DNA from: Tritrichomonas musculus
Lineage: Eukaryota > Parabasalia > Tritrichomonadida > Tritrichomonadidae
Assembly (NCBI GenBank): GCA_039105265.1
Contig: JAPFFF010000012.1
Span: 4,650,001 to 4,714,000 of the forward strand
Length of the DNA: 64,000 nucleotides
Direction: 5' to 3'
Positions within the stretch are counted from its first letter, which is position 1. Every line of letters starts with the position of its first letter. The translations under genes were made by a program, and so were the position numbers. Under the pieces are notes generated by a model, which did not search any database, was not told the DNA's origin, and worked only from the letters and a program-made list of their open reading frames with translations. Shown in pieces: positions 39,355 to 49,861 of this stretch.

Positions 39355-40817
39355 TAGTTGGTGGACATAATTATGTTTTTGGGACATAATCATGTTTGCT
39401 CAACTTTTTGAATGGTACACAAAAATAAAACACATTTTTCTCAATACTTTTTAAAGATAATTTGATAATATTATATACTATATTAATGTATTTTATGTAC
39501 ATCATTATTTAATTAAATGAGCTATTATATTTGTGATTTATATGAAATTTTGCCATTAATGTAAAAAAAAGTCAAAATGCTTATTTTATTCTCAATAATT
39601 GAAACTTGGGATTTAATAATAATATCATTAATTCATAATCAGTAATGATATAATTTTGTCAGATAATTGATATCTAAAAACTTTCATATAAGAAAATTTT
39701 GATGCACAAAATAAAGTTAAAAATCATATCACTTTTTTGTTTTTTTCCAATAAAAAATAAAAACTTTTAAATTTTTATTTAAATATTAGATATAATGCAT
39801 ATAGTATAATGATATCGAAAGAATAAAATTGGTGGTTCTACTCAAGATCTATTACCTTAATGAAAAAGAGTAACTTCTGAAATAACTTAAAAAGACTTTC
39901 AATTTTAGACATTGAGAAATTATTTTCATTATTTTAATAGTTCTTCTATACTTACCTAATATTTATTGATTAATTGCTATTTTTAATGCTATTATAATAG
40001 AAAAAATAAAAAAGTGAAATTTGTATATTTCTTAGAAAAACCTGAAATCTTGATGGGCAACAATGATTTTTAGAGGATTAAAAATATATTTCATTGTATG
40101 TGTTATCAAATAATGTAATTCTGAAATCATATCAATTATGCATGAGTGAATTATGAATGATTTTGAATGAAAAAAAGAAAAATGAAATTTTTCCAAGATT
40201 GATTCTTTTTCAACCATATTATTATATTTAATATATTATATGCATCATATAGATGATTAATACTGCATCTAATTTGAAATAAAATAAACTCATTTTTCAA
40301 AATTAGTAATTTTGTATGAATGATTTTTGTCATATTTTGAAAACACTTTTTCTTTTTATATAATTATTATTTCAATAATTTTTTTTCTAAAATATAATAT
40401 ATGCATTATATTATAAAATAATAACTATGTTAGAGCAAATTAAAACAACCTTTTTTTTATGGTAAAAGTATGAAATGTGATATGAAATGAGTTTTTTGAG
40501 TAGTGAAATGAAAATGAAACCATTTTTTCTAATTATCTATTTTATTTCAATAAATAATAATGATACATTTTAATTATAGATAAAAAGTAAATTATAATTT
40601 TTTTCAAATAATAAAAAAATATTCAGAAATTAAAAATTCGATATCATATTTATGATCAAATTTAGTTTGATAAAAGTGAATGAAAATCTGGGAATAGAAT
40701 GTATCCAATATGATATTAATTGTTCTACAATTGTTTTTTTAAAAGTCCAATTTGAATATATAGAAATGATGTGAAAACATAATTATGTCTCCAAAACAGA
40801 ATTATGTCCACCAACTA
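39355..40817. mobile_element. Tc1/mariner-like MITE (~1.46 kb) with ~45-bp inverted ends
   Basis: The left end TAGTTGGTGGACATAATTAT (39355) recurs inverted at the right end (to 40817). About 45 bp align with five mismatches. Each end contains two subterminal copies of GACATAATtATGT, a mariner-like binding-site arrangement. A TA dinucleotide lies outside both ends, fitting a TA target duplication, although the local TATA makes the exact boundary uncertain by two bases. The interior is AT-rich with no transposase frame. The right end is 50 bp before the initiator of the nucleoside transporter gene. Confidence 0.75.
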
Positions 40818-40866
40818 TATATTGATTTTTTTTAAATATATCATATAATGGAGGAAGCCAAATATT

Positions 40867-40871
40867 TCACT
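40867..40871 (+). promoter_or_regulatory. Initiator-like TCACT of the transporter gene
   Basis: TCACT fits TCA(C/T)(T/A) and lies 17 bp before the ATG at 40888. Confidence 0.5.
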
Positions 40872-40887
40872 TTCTAGTTTTCTTTTA

Positions 40888-42180
40888 ATGAGCCAAGATA
40901 AAGAATACGTAGAAGAGAACTATATTTCCGATGATTCAATTGAATCCGTGTCAAAAACGCCAACCTCTAATTCTAATTCAGAGTCATCCATTTCCATTGA
41001 AGAAAAGAAAGAAGACATCAAAGATTTGGAAGAAGAAATGCCACCACCCAAATATCTAAAGCCTCTTTGTGCATATTTGGGAGCGACAGCCTTTATGGGA
41101 TTCACTGCGTGCATTAATGCAATCGACTTCTTTCTAGAGAGATGCCCCGGACACCCTGAAATTTCGCAAAATGTGGCCAGAATTATCAACTTTGGCGGCC
41201 TTGGTGCGCAAATATTAACATTTCCATTTGTTGAAAAAATCGGTGCCAATATCAGAATTTTAGTATCTCAGCTCATTTACGCTTTAGTTTTCCTTTTCCT
41301 CTTGATTTACATGAACCTTGCCAAACCAGTCAGTCTGGCAGCCTTGTACACGGCCCTGGCGTTTGATGGAGTGTTCTTCGGTGTCATCATGGTTTCAACA
41401 AACGGATTTTGCGGTCTGTTGGCACGATCAGGAGCTCCATACGCGATCATTGGGAATGCCTTGGCTGGAGTTTTTTCAACAGTGTTAAGAATCGTTTCAA
41501 AGCCGATTGGTCACGATGGCGAAGGATGGTTCTACTTTGGTGTTTGTTTTACAATTGTTTTACTTGGCGAAATATTCCTCTTCTTGTTCCAGTTCACCGA
41601 TTATTACAAGTTCAGGATGAAGTTTGTCAAGAAAGGCCTGAGTCTCAAAGAAAGGCTGCAGAACATTGAAAGAGTTGTTAAAAAATGTTGGCTGGAATGT
41701 TTACAAGCAGTTGTCATAAATTGCACAGCATACACATTATATCCTGGTTATGCAACATCAGTTGATGTAAAGCATGAATCTGGCGGTTTTGATCGTTCTT
41801 GGGCAATTACAATTATCATATCTTGCTACATGTTTGGCGATTTCTTCGGAAGAACAGCAGCAAGATGGTGGAAATGGCCAGGAGCTAAATATGTTTGGAT
41901 TGCAGTTTGCTTAAGATTCATTTTCTTCCCTCTATATATTATAGCAATTGAAAATGTTGTTCCTAAATTGAATGACGAAATTTGGATATGCATATGTTCA
42001 TTCTTCTTGTCATTTTCTGGTGGTTATTTCTTGAATTTAAGCCAAGCTTACACTTCAGTAAATCCAACATTAGAAAAATGTGAACTTGAAATTGCCAGTT
42101 TTACCATTTCATTTTGTATTGGTGTCGGTACAAGTCTCGGATGTGTCCTATCATATGCAATGCCTGTTAAATCTAATTAA
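40888..42180 (+). CDS. Equilibrative nucleoside transporter (ENT/SLC29 family)
   Basis: 430 residues from an ATG. An acidic, Ser-rich N-terminal tail of ~55 residues precedes 11 hydrophobic segments, the exact ENT topology. Family marks: FFGVIMVSTNGFCGLLARSG followed by IIGNALAGVFSTVLRIVS (TM4-TM5; compare 'G..LAG..AS'), and ISCYMFGDFFGRTAARWWKW (TM8; compare 'FN.SDWxGRS..'). A charged loop of ~50 residues separates TM6 and TM7, as in ENTs. The protein should move nucleosides or nucleobases across the plasma membrane. Trichomonads cannot make purines or pyrimidines de novo, so such transporters are essential salvage components. Substrate range cannot be read from sequence. Confidence 0.88.
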   Translation: MSQDKEYVEENYISDDSIESVSKTPTSNSNSESSISIEEKKEDIKDLEEEMPPPKYLKPLCAYLGATAFMGFTACINAIDFFLERCPGHPEISQNVARIINFGGLGAQILTFPFVEKIGANIRILVSQLIYALVFLFLLIYMNLAKPVSLAALYTALAFDGVFFGVIMVSTNGFCGLLARSGAPYAIIGNALAGVFSTVLRIVSKPIGHDGEGWFYFGVCFTIVLLGEIFLFLFQFTDYYKFRMKFVKKGLSLKERLQNIERVVKKCWLECLQAVVINCTAYTLYPGYATSVDVKHESGGFDRSWAITIIISCYMFGDFFGRTAARWWKWPGAKYVWIAVCLRFIFFPLYIIAIENVVPKLNDEIWICICSFFLSFSGGYFLNLSQAYTSVNPTLEKCELEIASFTISFCIGVGTSLGCVLSYAMPVKSN

Positions 42181-42492
42181 TTTTTTATATAAATAATAAT
42201 ATATTTTATAAAATGAATTAATTGTTTTAATAATTTTATTTTAAAAATAAGATTAATTTATGTAATAAGTTGATATTATAAAGGTGAGTAGATGGGGAAA
42301 TTGATAGATGTGAATCATTATAAAAAAAAAAAAATTGAACCTTTTAATGTTTTAAAAACTCACATATGCAAATTTATTATATATGTAATTAAAAACTTGT
42401 TATGGTTAATCAAAGCAGAAACCAAAAACTCAGAAACGTTTATTCAGAGACAAAAAATAAACGTTCATATTTTTATATTTTTTATAAACTCA
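42181..42492. other. AT-rich spacer
   Basis: About 310 bp downstream of the transporter. The frame is open from 42292, but its first part has no recognisable protein character. Confidence 0.4.
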
Positions 42493-42660
42493 ATGAATGT
42501 AGAGGAATATCTTGAAGAAATGAAAAATATTCAAACAATTATTCTGGATTTTTTGGAAAATGAAACTGATGCTGAAGTAAATTTTCAAAAATTATATTTT
42601 TTATTAAATGATAAAAAAATTCATGATAAGAAGTATAAAGTCAAATCAATTCTTTATTAA
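42493..42660 (+). pseudogene. Truncated 5' end of a DUF3447-type ankyrin gene
   Basis: From an ATG, 55 residues (MNVEEYLEEMKNIQTIILDF, LENETDAEVNFQKLYFLL) have the start typical of trichomonad ankyrin proteins, also seen in the neighbour at 43163 (MNIDEFVGNIKDFQENFLK). The frame then ends and no further ankyrin part follows before the next gene. It is likely a partial duplicate of a gene start. An expressed 55-residue peptide is possible but not supported. Confidence 0.55.
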
Positions 42661-42821
42661 AAAATGTAGTTTCTTGCTGGTGCTGGCAGTGAGAGTGGTC
42701 GTTTAAAAAAAGATGTTTTATTTTGAATAAAAAATTACAAATTACAAAAAATTAAAATTTGTAATTTCATATAATTTTACCTTTTAAAACTTTAAAGTTT
42801 TAAGGCCTATTTCAAAAAAAA

Positions 42822-43080
42822 GATTCAAAATTGAATGAATTCAATTTTTTTGTTAAATAGATTCCACATTGGCGTAAAAAACACAACATGGGACATTCAA
42901 GTTTGGCACAAATTTCAAAAAAAAAAAAAAGATTCAAAATTGAATGAATTCAATTTTTTTGTTAAATAGATTCCACATTGACGTAAAAAACACAACATGG
43001 GACATTCAAGTTTGGCACAAATTTCAAAAAAAAAAAAAAAAAAAAAAAAAGATTCAAAATTGAATGAATTCAATTTTTTC
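42822..43080 (+). repeat. ~109-bp tandem repeat with expanding A-tracts
   Basis: gattcaaaattgaatgaatt begins at 42822, 42931 and 43051. The unit continues through a gttaaatagattccacattg and gggacattcaagtttggcac part. Two full copies and a short third are present. Most length difference is in the A-run (7, 14 and 25 A). It lies just upstream of the ankyrin-LRR gene. Confidence 0.92.
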
Positions 43081-43162
43081 CTAACGGTATAAATTTGAAT
43101 TGATGCGACATTCAAAAAAAAAATTGAAAATTTTCCATTAATTGAGATAATATTTTTGTTGA

Positions 43163-44845
43163 ATGAATATTGATGAGTTTGTTGGCAACATTAAAGACTT
43201 TCAAGAAAACTTTTTAAAGGTTGTAAATAAGGATTATGAGCAAGAAGATGATCTTGATAAAGATCTTAAATTTTTAATTGAAAGCATTAATCCAATATTT
43301 CTAACAGATAAAGACAAATTTAAAGCAATTCTACAATTTATTTTAAGTATTGCGAATAATTATCATCGTAGACCCGACTTTATAAGCAAGATTTGCAAAA
43401 TTATTAATTTATTGATATCAGATATTAAAAATGCTTTTTCCAATGATGATATATTTCACATTTTCGGAAACAATAAAAGAATTATGTTATTTATTCTTGA
43501 AGAAAAAATATTGTTAATTGACGAAAATGTAATTTCAAATATAAAAAATAGTGAATACGGCTATCAAGAATATTTTCAACCAGAAATATGCCCAAATTTA
43601 ACTTCAATTACAAATGAATTCAATGAAAAACGTCATGCTGGTGAAAATGATGATTATATTTGTAAATTGATTCAAAATGATTTTATTGATGAATTTGTTA
43701 CATATGTCAACCAAACAAATTTTCCGCTTAATTTCCAAATAAAGCCATCAATTTTTGAAACAAATCAATTTTTGTTAGAGAATGAAACAAGTTTAATTGA
43801 ATACTCAGCATTTTATGGTTCAATTCAAATTTTCAATTATTTATATATCAATAATGTCAAAATAACTTCAAAATTATGGCTTTATGCAATTCATGGAGCT
43901 AATCATCAGATAATAAGGCTTCTAGAAGAAGATAACGTAATTAATAAAAATGACAAAAAAACATTTGAAAAATGTCTTGAAGAATCGCTCAAATGCTATC
44001 ATAATGATATAGCAGCATATATTAGCGAATACCTAATCAGTGACAAAGATCAAAAAAAGATAATCCAATTTAGTTTTAAATACAATAATTTCTATTTATT
44101 TCCTTTAGATAAGGAAAATAGTTTATCAGATAATTTACAAAGCATTTTTTATTATGCCTGCCAATACGAATACTTTGACATTGTTAGTTATATATTAAAT
44201 TCAAAGAAAGATGAAATAGATATAAACTTTGCATTCTATCTAAATTATTTTAATACCTTCGCCAATTTAATATAATTAATTTTTTTTTATAAGGATGAAA
44301 ATCGCACTGCAATATGCTTAGCAATAAAAGCGGATAAAGATGATATTGTTGATCTTTTATTGAAAAATCCTGAATTCAAAATAGTTGAAAAATGTTTTTA
44401 TGATTGTAAAAAATTGAATGCATTTATTATACCTTCATTTGTAAGAGAAATTGGTAACCGCGCTTTTATGTATTGCCAAAACTTGACCAAAATTACAATT
44501 CCTTCTTCAGTAGAAACTATTGGAAGAGCTGCTTTTTGTCATTGCAAATCACTTGTTGAAGTAAAGTTTGAATTGCCTTCTTCACTAAAAATAATCAATG
44601 AAGAAGCTTTTAAGGATTGTTTAAAATTGGCAAAAATCGACATTCCATCACCTGCCGAGTACATCGAGAAGAGTGCATTTGTAAGTTGCAAATCATTAGT
44701 TAATGTCTCTATTCCGTCTTCTATGATTTATATCGGTGATTATGCTTTTGGCGGATGTCAACATTTGAATAGAATGAGCATTCCATCACGATTTGGTGAA
44801 AAAATTTTTTTGGTTCCTTATCATGAAGTTTGCAATATTCATTAA
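43163..44845 (+). pseudogene. Ankyrin (DUF3447) - BspA-like LRR chimera interrupted by one stop
   Basis: The first part (43163-44275, 370 residues from an ATG) is a trichomonad ankyrin protein with DUF3447-like repeats (SLIEYSAFYGSIQIFNYLY, LWLYAIHGANHQIIRLL). After TAA at 44273 the same frame stays open to 44845. It continues the ankyrin array (DENRTAICLAIKADKDDIVD) and passes directly into five BspA-like LRR_5 units (FYDCKKLNAFIIPSFVREIG, AFMYCQNLTKITIPSSVETI, and so on). One stop within a low-complexity Ile/Leu/Phe linker therefore splits an otherwise clean ankyrin-LRR gene. No GTATGT or ACTAAC motif supports an intron. It may be a young pseudogene, a separate shorter gene, or strain polymorphism. 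Confidence 0.75.
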
Positions 44846-44950
44846 TATATATCAATACTTTTAAATAAATAAACAAAAAAAGCAGACAATTTAAAAAAAA
44901 TTGTATACAATATCAATTAAGAGCTTGTTGAAAAAAAAAAAAAAAAAAGC

Positions 44951-45124
44951 CATGTTTTATATTATCAATTTTTCTAGTTTTAACTAAAGCTGAGATATTT
45001 TCTTTAGAACTGATATTTATAGCTTCTTGAAGTGGGTAAACACCATATTTATCTGGCTGGTTTAGATTGGCTCCATTTTCAAATAAGAAGTTGACTTCAT
45101 CTTTGTCACTAAATGAATTGAAAT
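44951..45124 (-). pseudogene. Ankyrin-repeat gene fragment
   Basis: The minus strand reads KDEVNFLFENGANLNQPDKY, then GVYPLQEAINISSKENISAL and VKTRKIDNIKHG. This is one and a half ankyrin repeats with no start or remaining gene. It faces the ankyrin-LRR gene and is probably the 3' end of another family member. Confidence 0.6.
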
Positions 45125-45947
45125 TAAGAAAGAATCGCCGCTTGGAAGCAATTTTGGAGGATAAATAAGATGATCACATTCTATATCATAATAGACCATA
45201 TTAAGGTTGAACAAAAGCAGTATATTTTATCATATTATAATATAATAAAATATATGATGATAAAAAATTTATTTACTAAATATAATGGTAAAATTGACGT
45301 ATGATATAAAAATAAACTAATTTTTCTTTTTGAATGAAAATTTTACAATTTGATAAGTTTAGAAAAAAAATGATGTTTTGTATAAATATTATAGCAAATA
45401 TGAGGAAAATCCAATTTAAAATATAAGATATATTTTTTAGTTAATTTATTAAATTGAATTTATTTTTTATGAAATATTTGAATCATCAGAAAATTGAGAT
45501 CAATTCTATGAAATTATTATATGCTTCAGAATATTGAGCATTTTTTTAAGAAATAATTGTGAGATTGTAAGATATAAACAATTGTAAAATTGTGAGAAAA
45601 TAAAGATTTCTGAAAAGTAAAAATATGTAAAGTATTCAAAGAAAAAATCTATCCAAAATAAAGTCCCCAGCGTCGGAATTTTTGATTTTTTAAAATAAAT
45701 CTTTTTAAAATCAAAAAATATGGCCAATTTTTCAAATTTTAACTCAGGTTGAAAAGATTAGCTGAGTGATTATTTATGAAATTATCTCTACTTTTAGCAA
45801 GATATACAATAATTTAAATATATTATATAATGATATTATTAATTTTATGAATATTTAATAAAAAAAATTAAAATTTATAATGATATATTTCGCAAAATAT
45901 GTATTTTCGTTGTCACTTTTTGAATACTACAAAATTGAATGAATACC
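45125..45947. other. AT-rich intergenic region
   Basis: About 820 bp. No supported gene or repeat element. Confidence 0.45.
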
Positions 45948-46175
45948 TTAATAAGGCCTATCATAATTATACAATTCTTTCATAATTGAAATTAGTAATG
46001 CTTTTAGAACATCGTCATCATGCTTTCTTGGTGAATTAGATGAATAAGAAACAATAAAAGATGATAAAATATCACTTTTCTTTGAATCAAATTGTGGATT
46101 GATAAGTATTTCTTGAACAATTTGCCCATTTAAATTAGAAGAACTGTAATAAAGAAAACTCTTGTTTTTACAATC
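45948..46175 (-). other. Short unidentified coding remnant next to the hAT insertion
   Basis: About 76 codons remain open on the minus strand (CKNKSFLYYSSSNLNGQIVQ near its start). A very faint resemblance to C48/Ulp1-type cysteine proteases (N-x-D-x-K-x-x-x-x-Y-Y-x-S) is all I can offer; no catalytic residues are recognised. The hAT element at 46176 was inserted into this stretch, so it is older than that insertion. Confidence 0.3.
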
Positions 46176-47066
46176 TAGTATTAGCCAACCGTCATTTATC
46201 AATTCAAATTAATTTCAATTAAGCCCGTATATTTTGAGAATACATTTTGAATTAAAGTAAAACTCAAGAAATAATTTTAACTATATCTCAAAAAATATGT
46301 AAGATTTATATTTATATTCATAAATATTTATTTGTTAATGATACATATTAATAAAAGTATAATTAATTTTTTATTATTATTCATATTATTCGCAAAAAAA
46401 AAAATATTTTTTTATTATTTTTATGTAAATTTTCATTTTTTTCCATAATTACTCTCCCAGCTGGAAGTGAATTATTAATAAAAACGCTATTATCAATTGA
46501 TAACGCAAATACCAATCGATATTTCAAAGCAAATGTTAAATAATTTGCTAAATATGGAATTATATATGTTGGGCATCTGTTAATTTACAGTTGCTGCCCT
46601 TTTTGTAAAGAAAAAAATAAAACGATATTTTTTTACTAATACTTGATATATTTTGGAGAAACTGATCCATTTGATTTTTAGAATAATATAAGACAAGTTT
46701 CTGGGATGAATCGTTTGGCAGAATTGGCTATAAAAATGCTAAATATGCCTTGCACGAGGCAGTAGTAGAGCGACTCTTTTCTCATCTGAAATTTATTTTC
46801 GGAAAAAAGAACTATAACAAATCTGATGATTTGTTAAATGAAGAATTAGGAATTAGAATGGGAAATATTTATTCCATTCAGAAAGAATAATTATTTTCCA
46901 AAATATTTTAAAAACATTAATAAAATTTTAACGATCATTTTTTCTATTATTTTTCACTTCATTCATTTAAGTTCAGAAAAATTCAGAAGATAAATGAAAT
47001 TCGTCTATATGATATTTTCTCACAAAAAATTGTGAGCTATGACGGTTGGCTAATACTATTACAATC
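46168..47066 (+). mobile_element. hAT transposon, 883 bp, internally deleted, with 20-bp ends and 8-bp duplication
   Basis: TAGTATTAGCCAACCGTCAT at 46176-46195 recurs perfectly inverted at 47039-47058. TTACAATC lies exactly outside both ends (46168-46175, 47059-47066), the 8-bp target duplication of hAT elements. Inside, about 46705-46890 encodes the C-terminal hAT dimerisation region in two frames: NRLAELAIKMLNMP, then AVVERLFSHLKFIFGKK and SDDLLNEELGIRMGNI. The rest of the transposase is missing or decayed (a stretch near 46450-46550 may be another piece). The copy is dead but its ends are intact and could still be moved in trans. Confidence 0.9.
46705..46890 (+). pseudogene. hAT transposase C-terminal dimerisation region, frame-broken
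   Basis: The pattern 'PxxxxxVERLFS..K..FG..R..MSDxLLxxExxIRM' of hAT transposases is recognisable across one frame change near 46760. It ends at a stop at 46888. Confidence 0.8.
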
Positions 47067-48158
47067 AATAGTATTATTGATTATAAAAATCAATTTTTTG
47101 TTCATTTGAACAGAGATTGAATTGTTGTTTTAAACTGAGATCTAACCTTATCAAATGAAGGATGCTGTAATATTTAAAAGTGAAATTATTGTAATCTCTA
47201 TACTAATAATAATTTCTAAGATATCATGAGATACAGCCTATTTTAAAATGCTCATATTACGTCAATAATCATTCATCAAATGAATTAAAATTCTTTGAAC
47301 TTATTTTATTTAAAAAAATGGCCATAAAACCTTTTTTTTTTTTAGAACGGTAGACACTAAATCGTTTATAATTTTTTCAAAATTTTGATTTCGAAAAACG
47401 ATTGATTTTGAATATTTTAAATTTATAGTTTGAATTTTTATTAAGCACAAATATAATAAAAATTTTAATCTATTAGATTTATTATAATTATTATTTTAAA
47501 TGAGAAATTTATGTTTTTTAAAATCAGAATTGAGAACTTTACAAGATTTCCTCTCAATTTCAAATCCGTCTTTTCTCTCCAATTTCATAACAAATTTTTG
47601 AAATATTGATAAAATCATCGTTATCATATATGTATTTTCCGATGGCTAAATTTCATTGAATTTGGTGCGCTACATTTTTCGTAACAGAAATATGATTTAC
47701 TTATTTAAGTTTATTTTTTTAGAAATATAAATTCCTAATGATAATTATCAATAATCAACAGGATATTTTATGTTTTGGAGCTTCATTTCATCAAATCATC
47801 AAAAAAAATACATATCTAATTTAATATACATTAGCTAAGTCCAACATTATTAGGCAAGAAATTCCAATTTATACCAACCAAAAAGCAAATATATGATACT
47901 TTTATGATATAAATGATTAATAAAATGGTTTTTATAGAAAAGTTTTAACCAAATTATTCAAAGTTAAAAATTTGCCTATTACGATCAGCATTTGAATTCA
48001 AAAGTAATTATTTTTTTTATAGTAATATCTTGTTTTCTATCGCATTAAATATATCATAATTAATAATTTAATTTTATTATATGTCATTAAATAAAATATA
48101 TTAATTATAATCATATTTGTTACAAATTCGATAGTTTCGACACTTCTTTTTTTTTTTT
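47067..48158. other. AT-rich intergenic region
   Basis: About 1.1 kb without supported genes. It ends in a T14 run that abuts the MITE at 48159. Confidence 0.45.
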
Positions 48159-48733
48159 GGGAGATATTTTTTGCCCCCAATCTCTTTTGACCCCGACGGT
48201 TAAGGTCAATATTGACCCTGTATCGTACTTCAGAAAAAATCGGCTAGAACTTTTTTGCACTTTTGCGAAAAACACCATGAGTAGCTACTCACGCTTTTTT
48301 CGTTAAATTTTTATTTTTTACAAATAATGCTAATTATATATTTTTGAAAAGATTAGTAAACATTTATTGTTATTTATAACATCATAGGCCCGAATATGTG
48401 AAGAAAATCTTATATATTTTTTTATAAAGAGATATCTATAATATTATTGATTAATATTTTTTTTACCAAAAAAAGAAAAAAATGGTTTAATAATTACTAC
48501 AATGAGATGCTAATTACGAATAACTTACTCGGGATGGAAGAAATTTCATCTAGGGCTGCTTTTTAATAAAAATAATTTTTTAGAAAATATCGTAAAAAAA
48601 GCGTGAGTAGCTACTCATGGTGTTTTTCGCAAAAGTGCAAAAAAGTTCTAGCCGATTTTTTCTGAAGTACGATACAGGGTCAATATTGACCTTAACCGTT
48701 GGGGTCAAAAGAGATTGGGGGCAAAAAATATCT

Positions 48734-48736
<3 letters not shown>
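48159..48736. mobile_element. Young MITE, 578 bp, with 142-bp terminal inverted repeats
   Basis: 48159-48300 and 48595-48736 are inverted copies differing at one of 142 positions, starting GGGAGATATTTTTTGCCCCC. The 294-bp centre has no coding potential. Each arm contains two perfect palindromes, GGTCAATATTGACC and GAGTAGCTACTC. Both outer flanks are T tracts (T14 left, T36 right), so a T-only target duplication cannot be measured. Long, near-identical arms point to recent activity or gene conversion. Mutator-like elements have arms of this kind; the superfamily is uncertain. Confidence 0.9.

Positions 48737-48772
<36 letters not shown>
48737..48772 (+). repeat. Homopolymer run of 36 T
   Basis: An uninterrupted T tract directly outside the right arm of the MITE. 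Confidence 0.9.
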
Positions 48773-48773
<1 letters not shown>

Positions 48774-48866
48774 ACCTCGGAAGTTGAAAAATTGACCTTG
48801 CCTCTTACATTAAAAAAAAAAAAAGTCTGAAAGTGCACTCTTGCAAAAATTCCATCTGTATCTTCA
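48773..48866 (+). mobile_element. Diverged third copy of the MITE arm
   Basis: Directly after the T36 run, GACCTCGGAAGTTGAAAAAT and GTGCACTCTTGCAAAAATTC align with the left arm of the MITE (GACCCCGACGGTTAAGG..., TTGCACTTTTGCGAAAAACA) in the same orientation, with many differences. It is the arm of an older relative. Its partner arm was not found. Confidence 0.55.
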
Positions 48867-49459
48867 AATAAAAAGAATAGTGAGTTTTTTTTTACCAATC
48901 AATGCAAAGAATGCAGCGAAAAAATCCCAAAACAATATATTTTGGTCACTGACAGATGAAGATTAAAGTGACGTGAGTTTCATCCGAAAATTCCTTATCT
49001 ACTCAAGATATATAATTAGATTGCGGCCAATTCCTCAAAAATAAGCATATAAGTGAGTAAATGTTGTGTATGATCAAAATATACATTACATATTGCGATA
49101 TAAAAGTTCAACTCATCGATTTTCAAATCAACGATTGATATCTAATAATCGCAATTTTTAGTTTTCAATTTAAACAGAAAGTGATATTTAAATAACATTC
49201 TTCATAGTTTTTCGCATATGATTTTAACAAAAAAATCGATAGAAAGCTCTTTAAAAATCTGATATGAATATGGTAAATAAAAATGCATCAAATGCATGAT
49301 ATATTTAATAAGATTTAAAAATACACTACTACTTTTTTCTAGTTGTGTTTTTTAAAGGATAAAAATCAAGATTTTTAATAAATTTAAACTTATTATAAAC
49401 GTAATTCAAATGTAATCTCGATATTTCATCAGTAATTTTGATCAATTTTTAATTTTATG

Positions 49460-49760
49460 AAAAACGAAAGATTGGAGAAAATGAAGATTTAATCTGCCAA
49501 TTTATTCGAGAGGACTTGGTTAAAGACTTCATTGATGAATCAAAAGTCATTAAAACAATATTGTATATTATGTTCAAAATAATTTAGTGGATAATTATAA
49601 AGATATTTCAAATGACCCTTTCAAGATATGCCTCAAATATTACAATTTCGCTTATGTTCAAACAAAATTGATCAATGAAAACATTTTTTTGGAGCTAATC
49701 AAATATGATTATTGCTACCTTCTTAATATTCTTTTAAATGAAAGTGATGTCGATTTATAG
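49460..49760 (+). pseudogene. Ankyrin (DUF3447) gene fragments
   Basis: KRKIGENEDLICQFIREDLV then KDFIDESKVIKT (49460-49570) matches the segment KRHAGENDDYICKLIQNDFI of the ankyrin gene at 43163. A second open piece (49612-49757, SNDPFKICLKYYNFAYVQ, YDYCYLLNILLNES) in a different frame resembles the helical part of such proteins. Both are disconnected remnants. Confidence 0.55.
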
Positions 49761-49861
49761 AATAATGATTTCAAATAAAATTAAAAATCACATTTTCAGA
49801 TTCATTTAAAAATTTTAATTTTCAATCAAATTTCAATCGCAAAAATATTTAAAAAATTGAT

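Noticed and set aside
44273-44330. Intron explaining the stop in the ankyrin-LRR gene
   Set aside because: No GTATGT donor or ACTAAC-type acceptor, and the frame is the same on both sides of the stop.
45948-46202. C48/Ulp1-like protease gene
   Set aside because: Resemblance limited to a few hydrophobic and aromatic positions; no catalytic residues. Its apparent first codons lie within the hAT inverted repeat, so the apparent start is created by the insertion.
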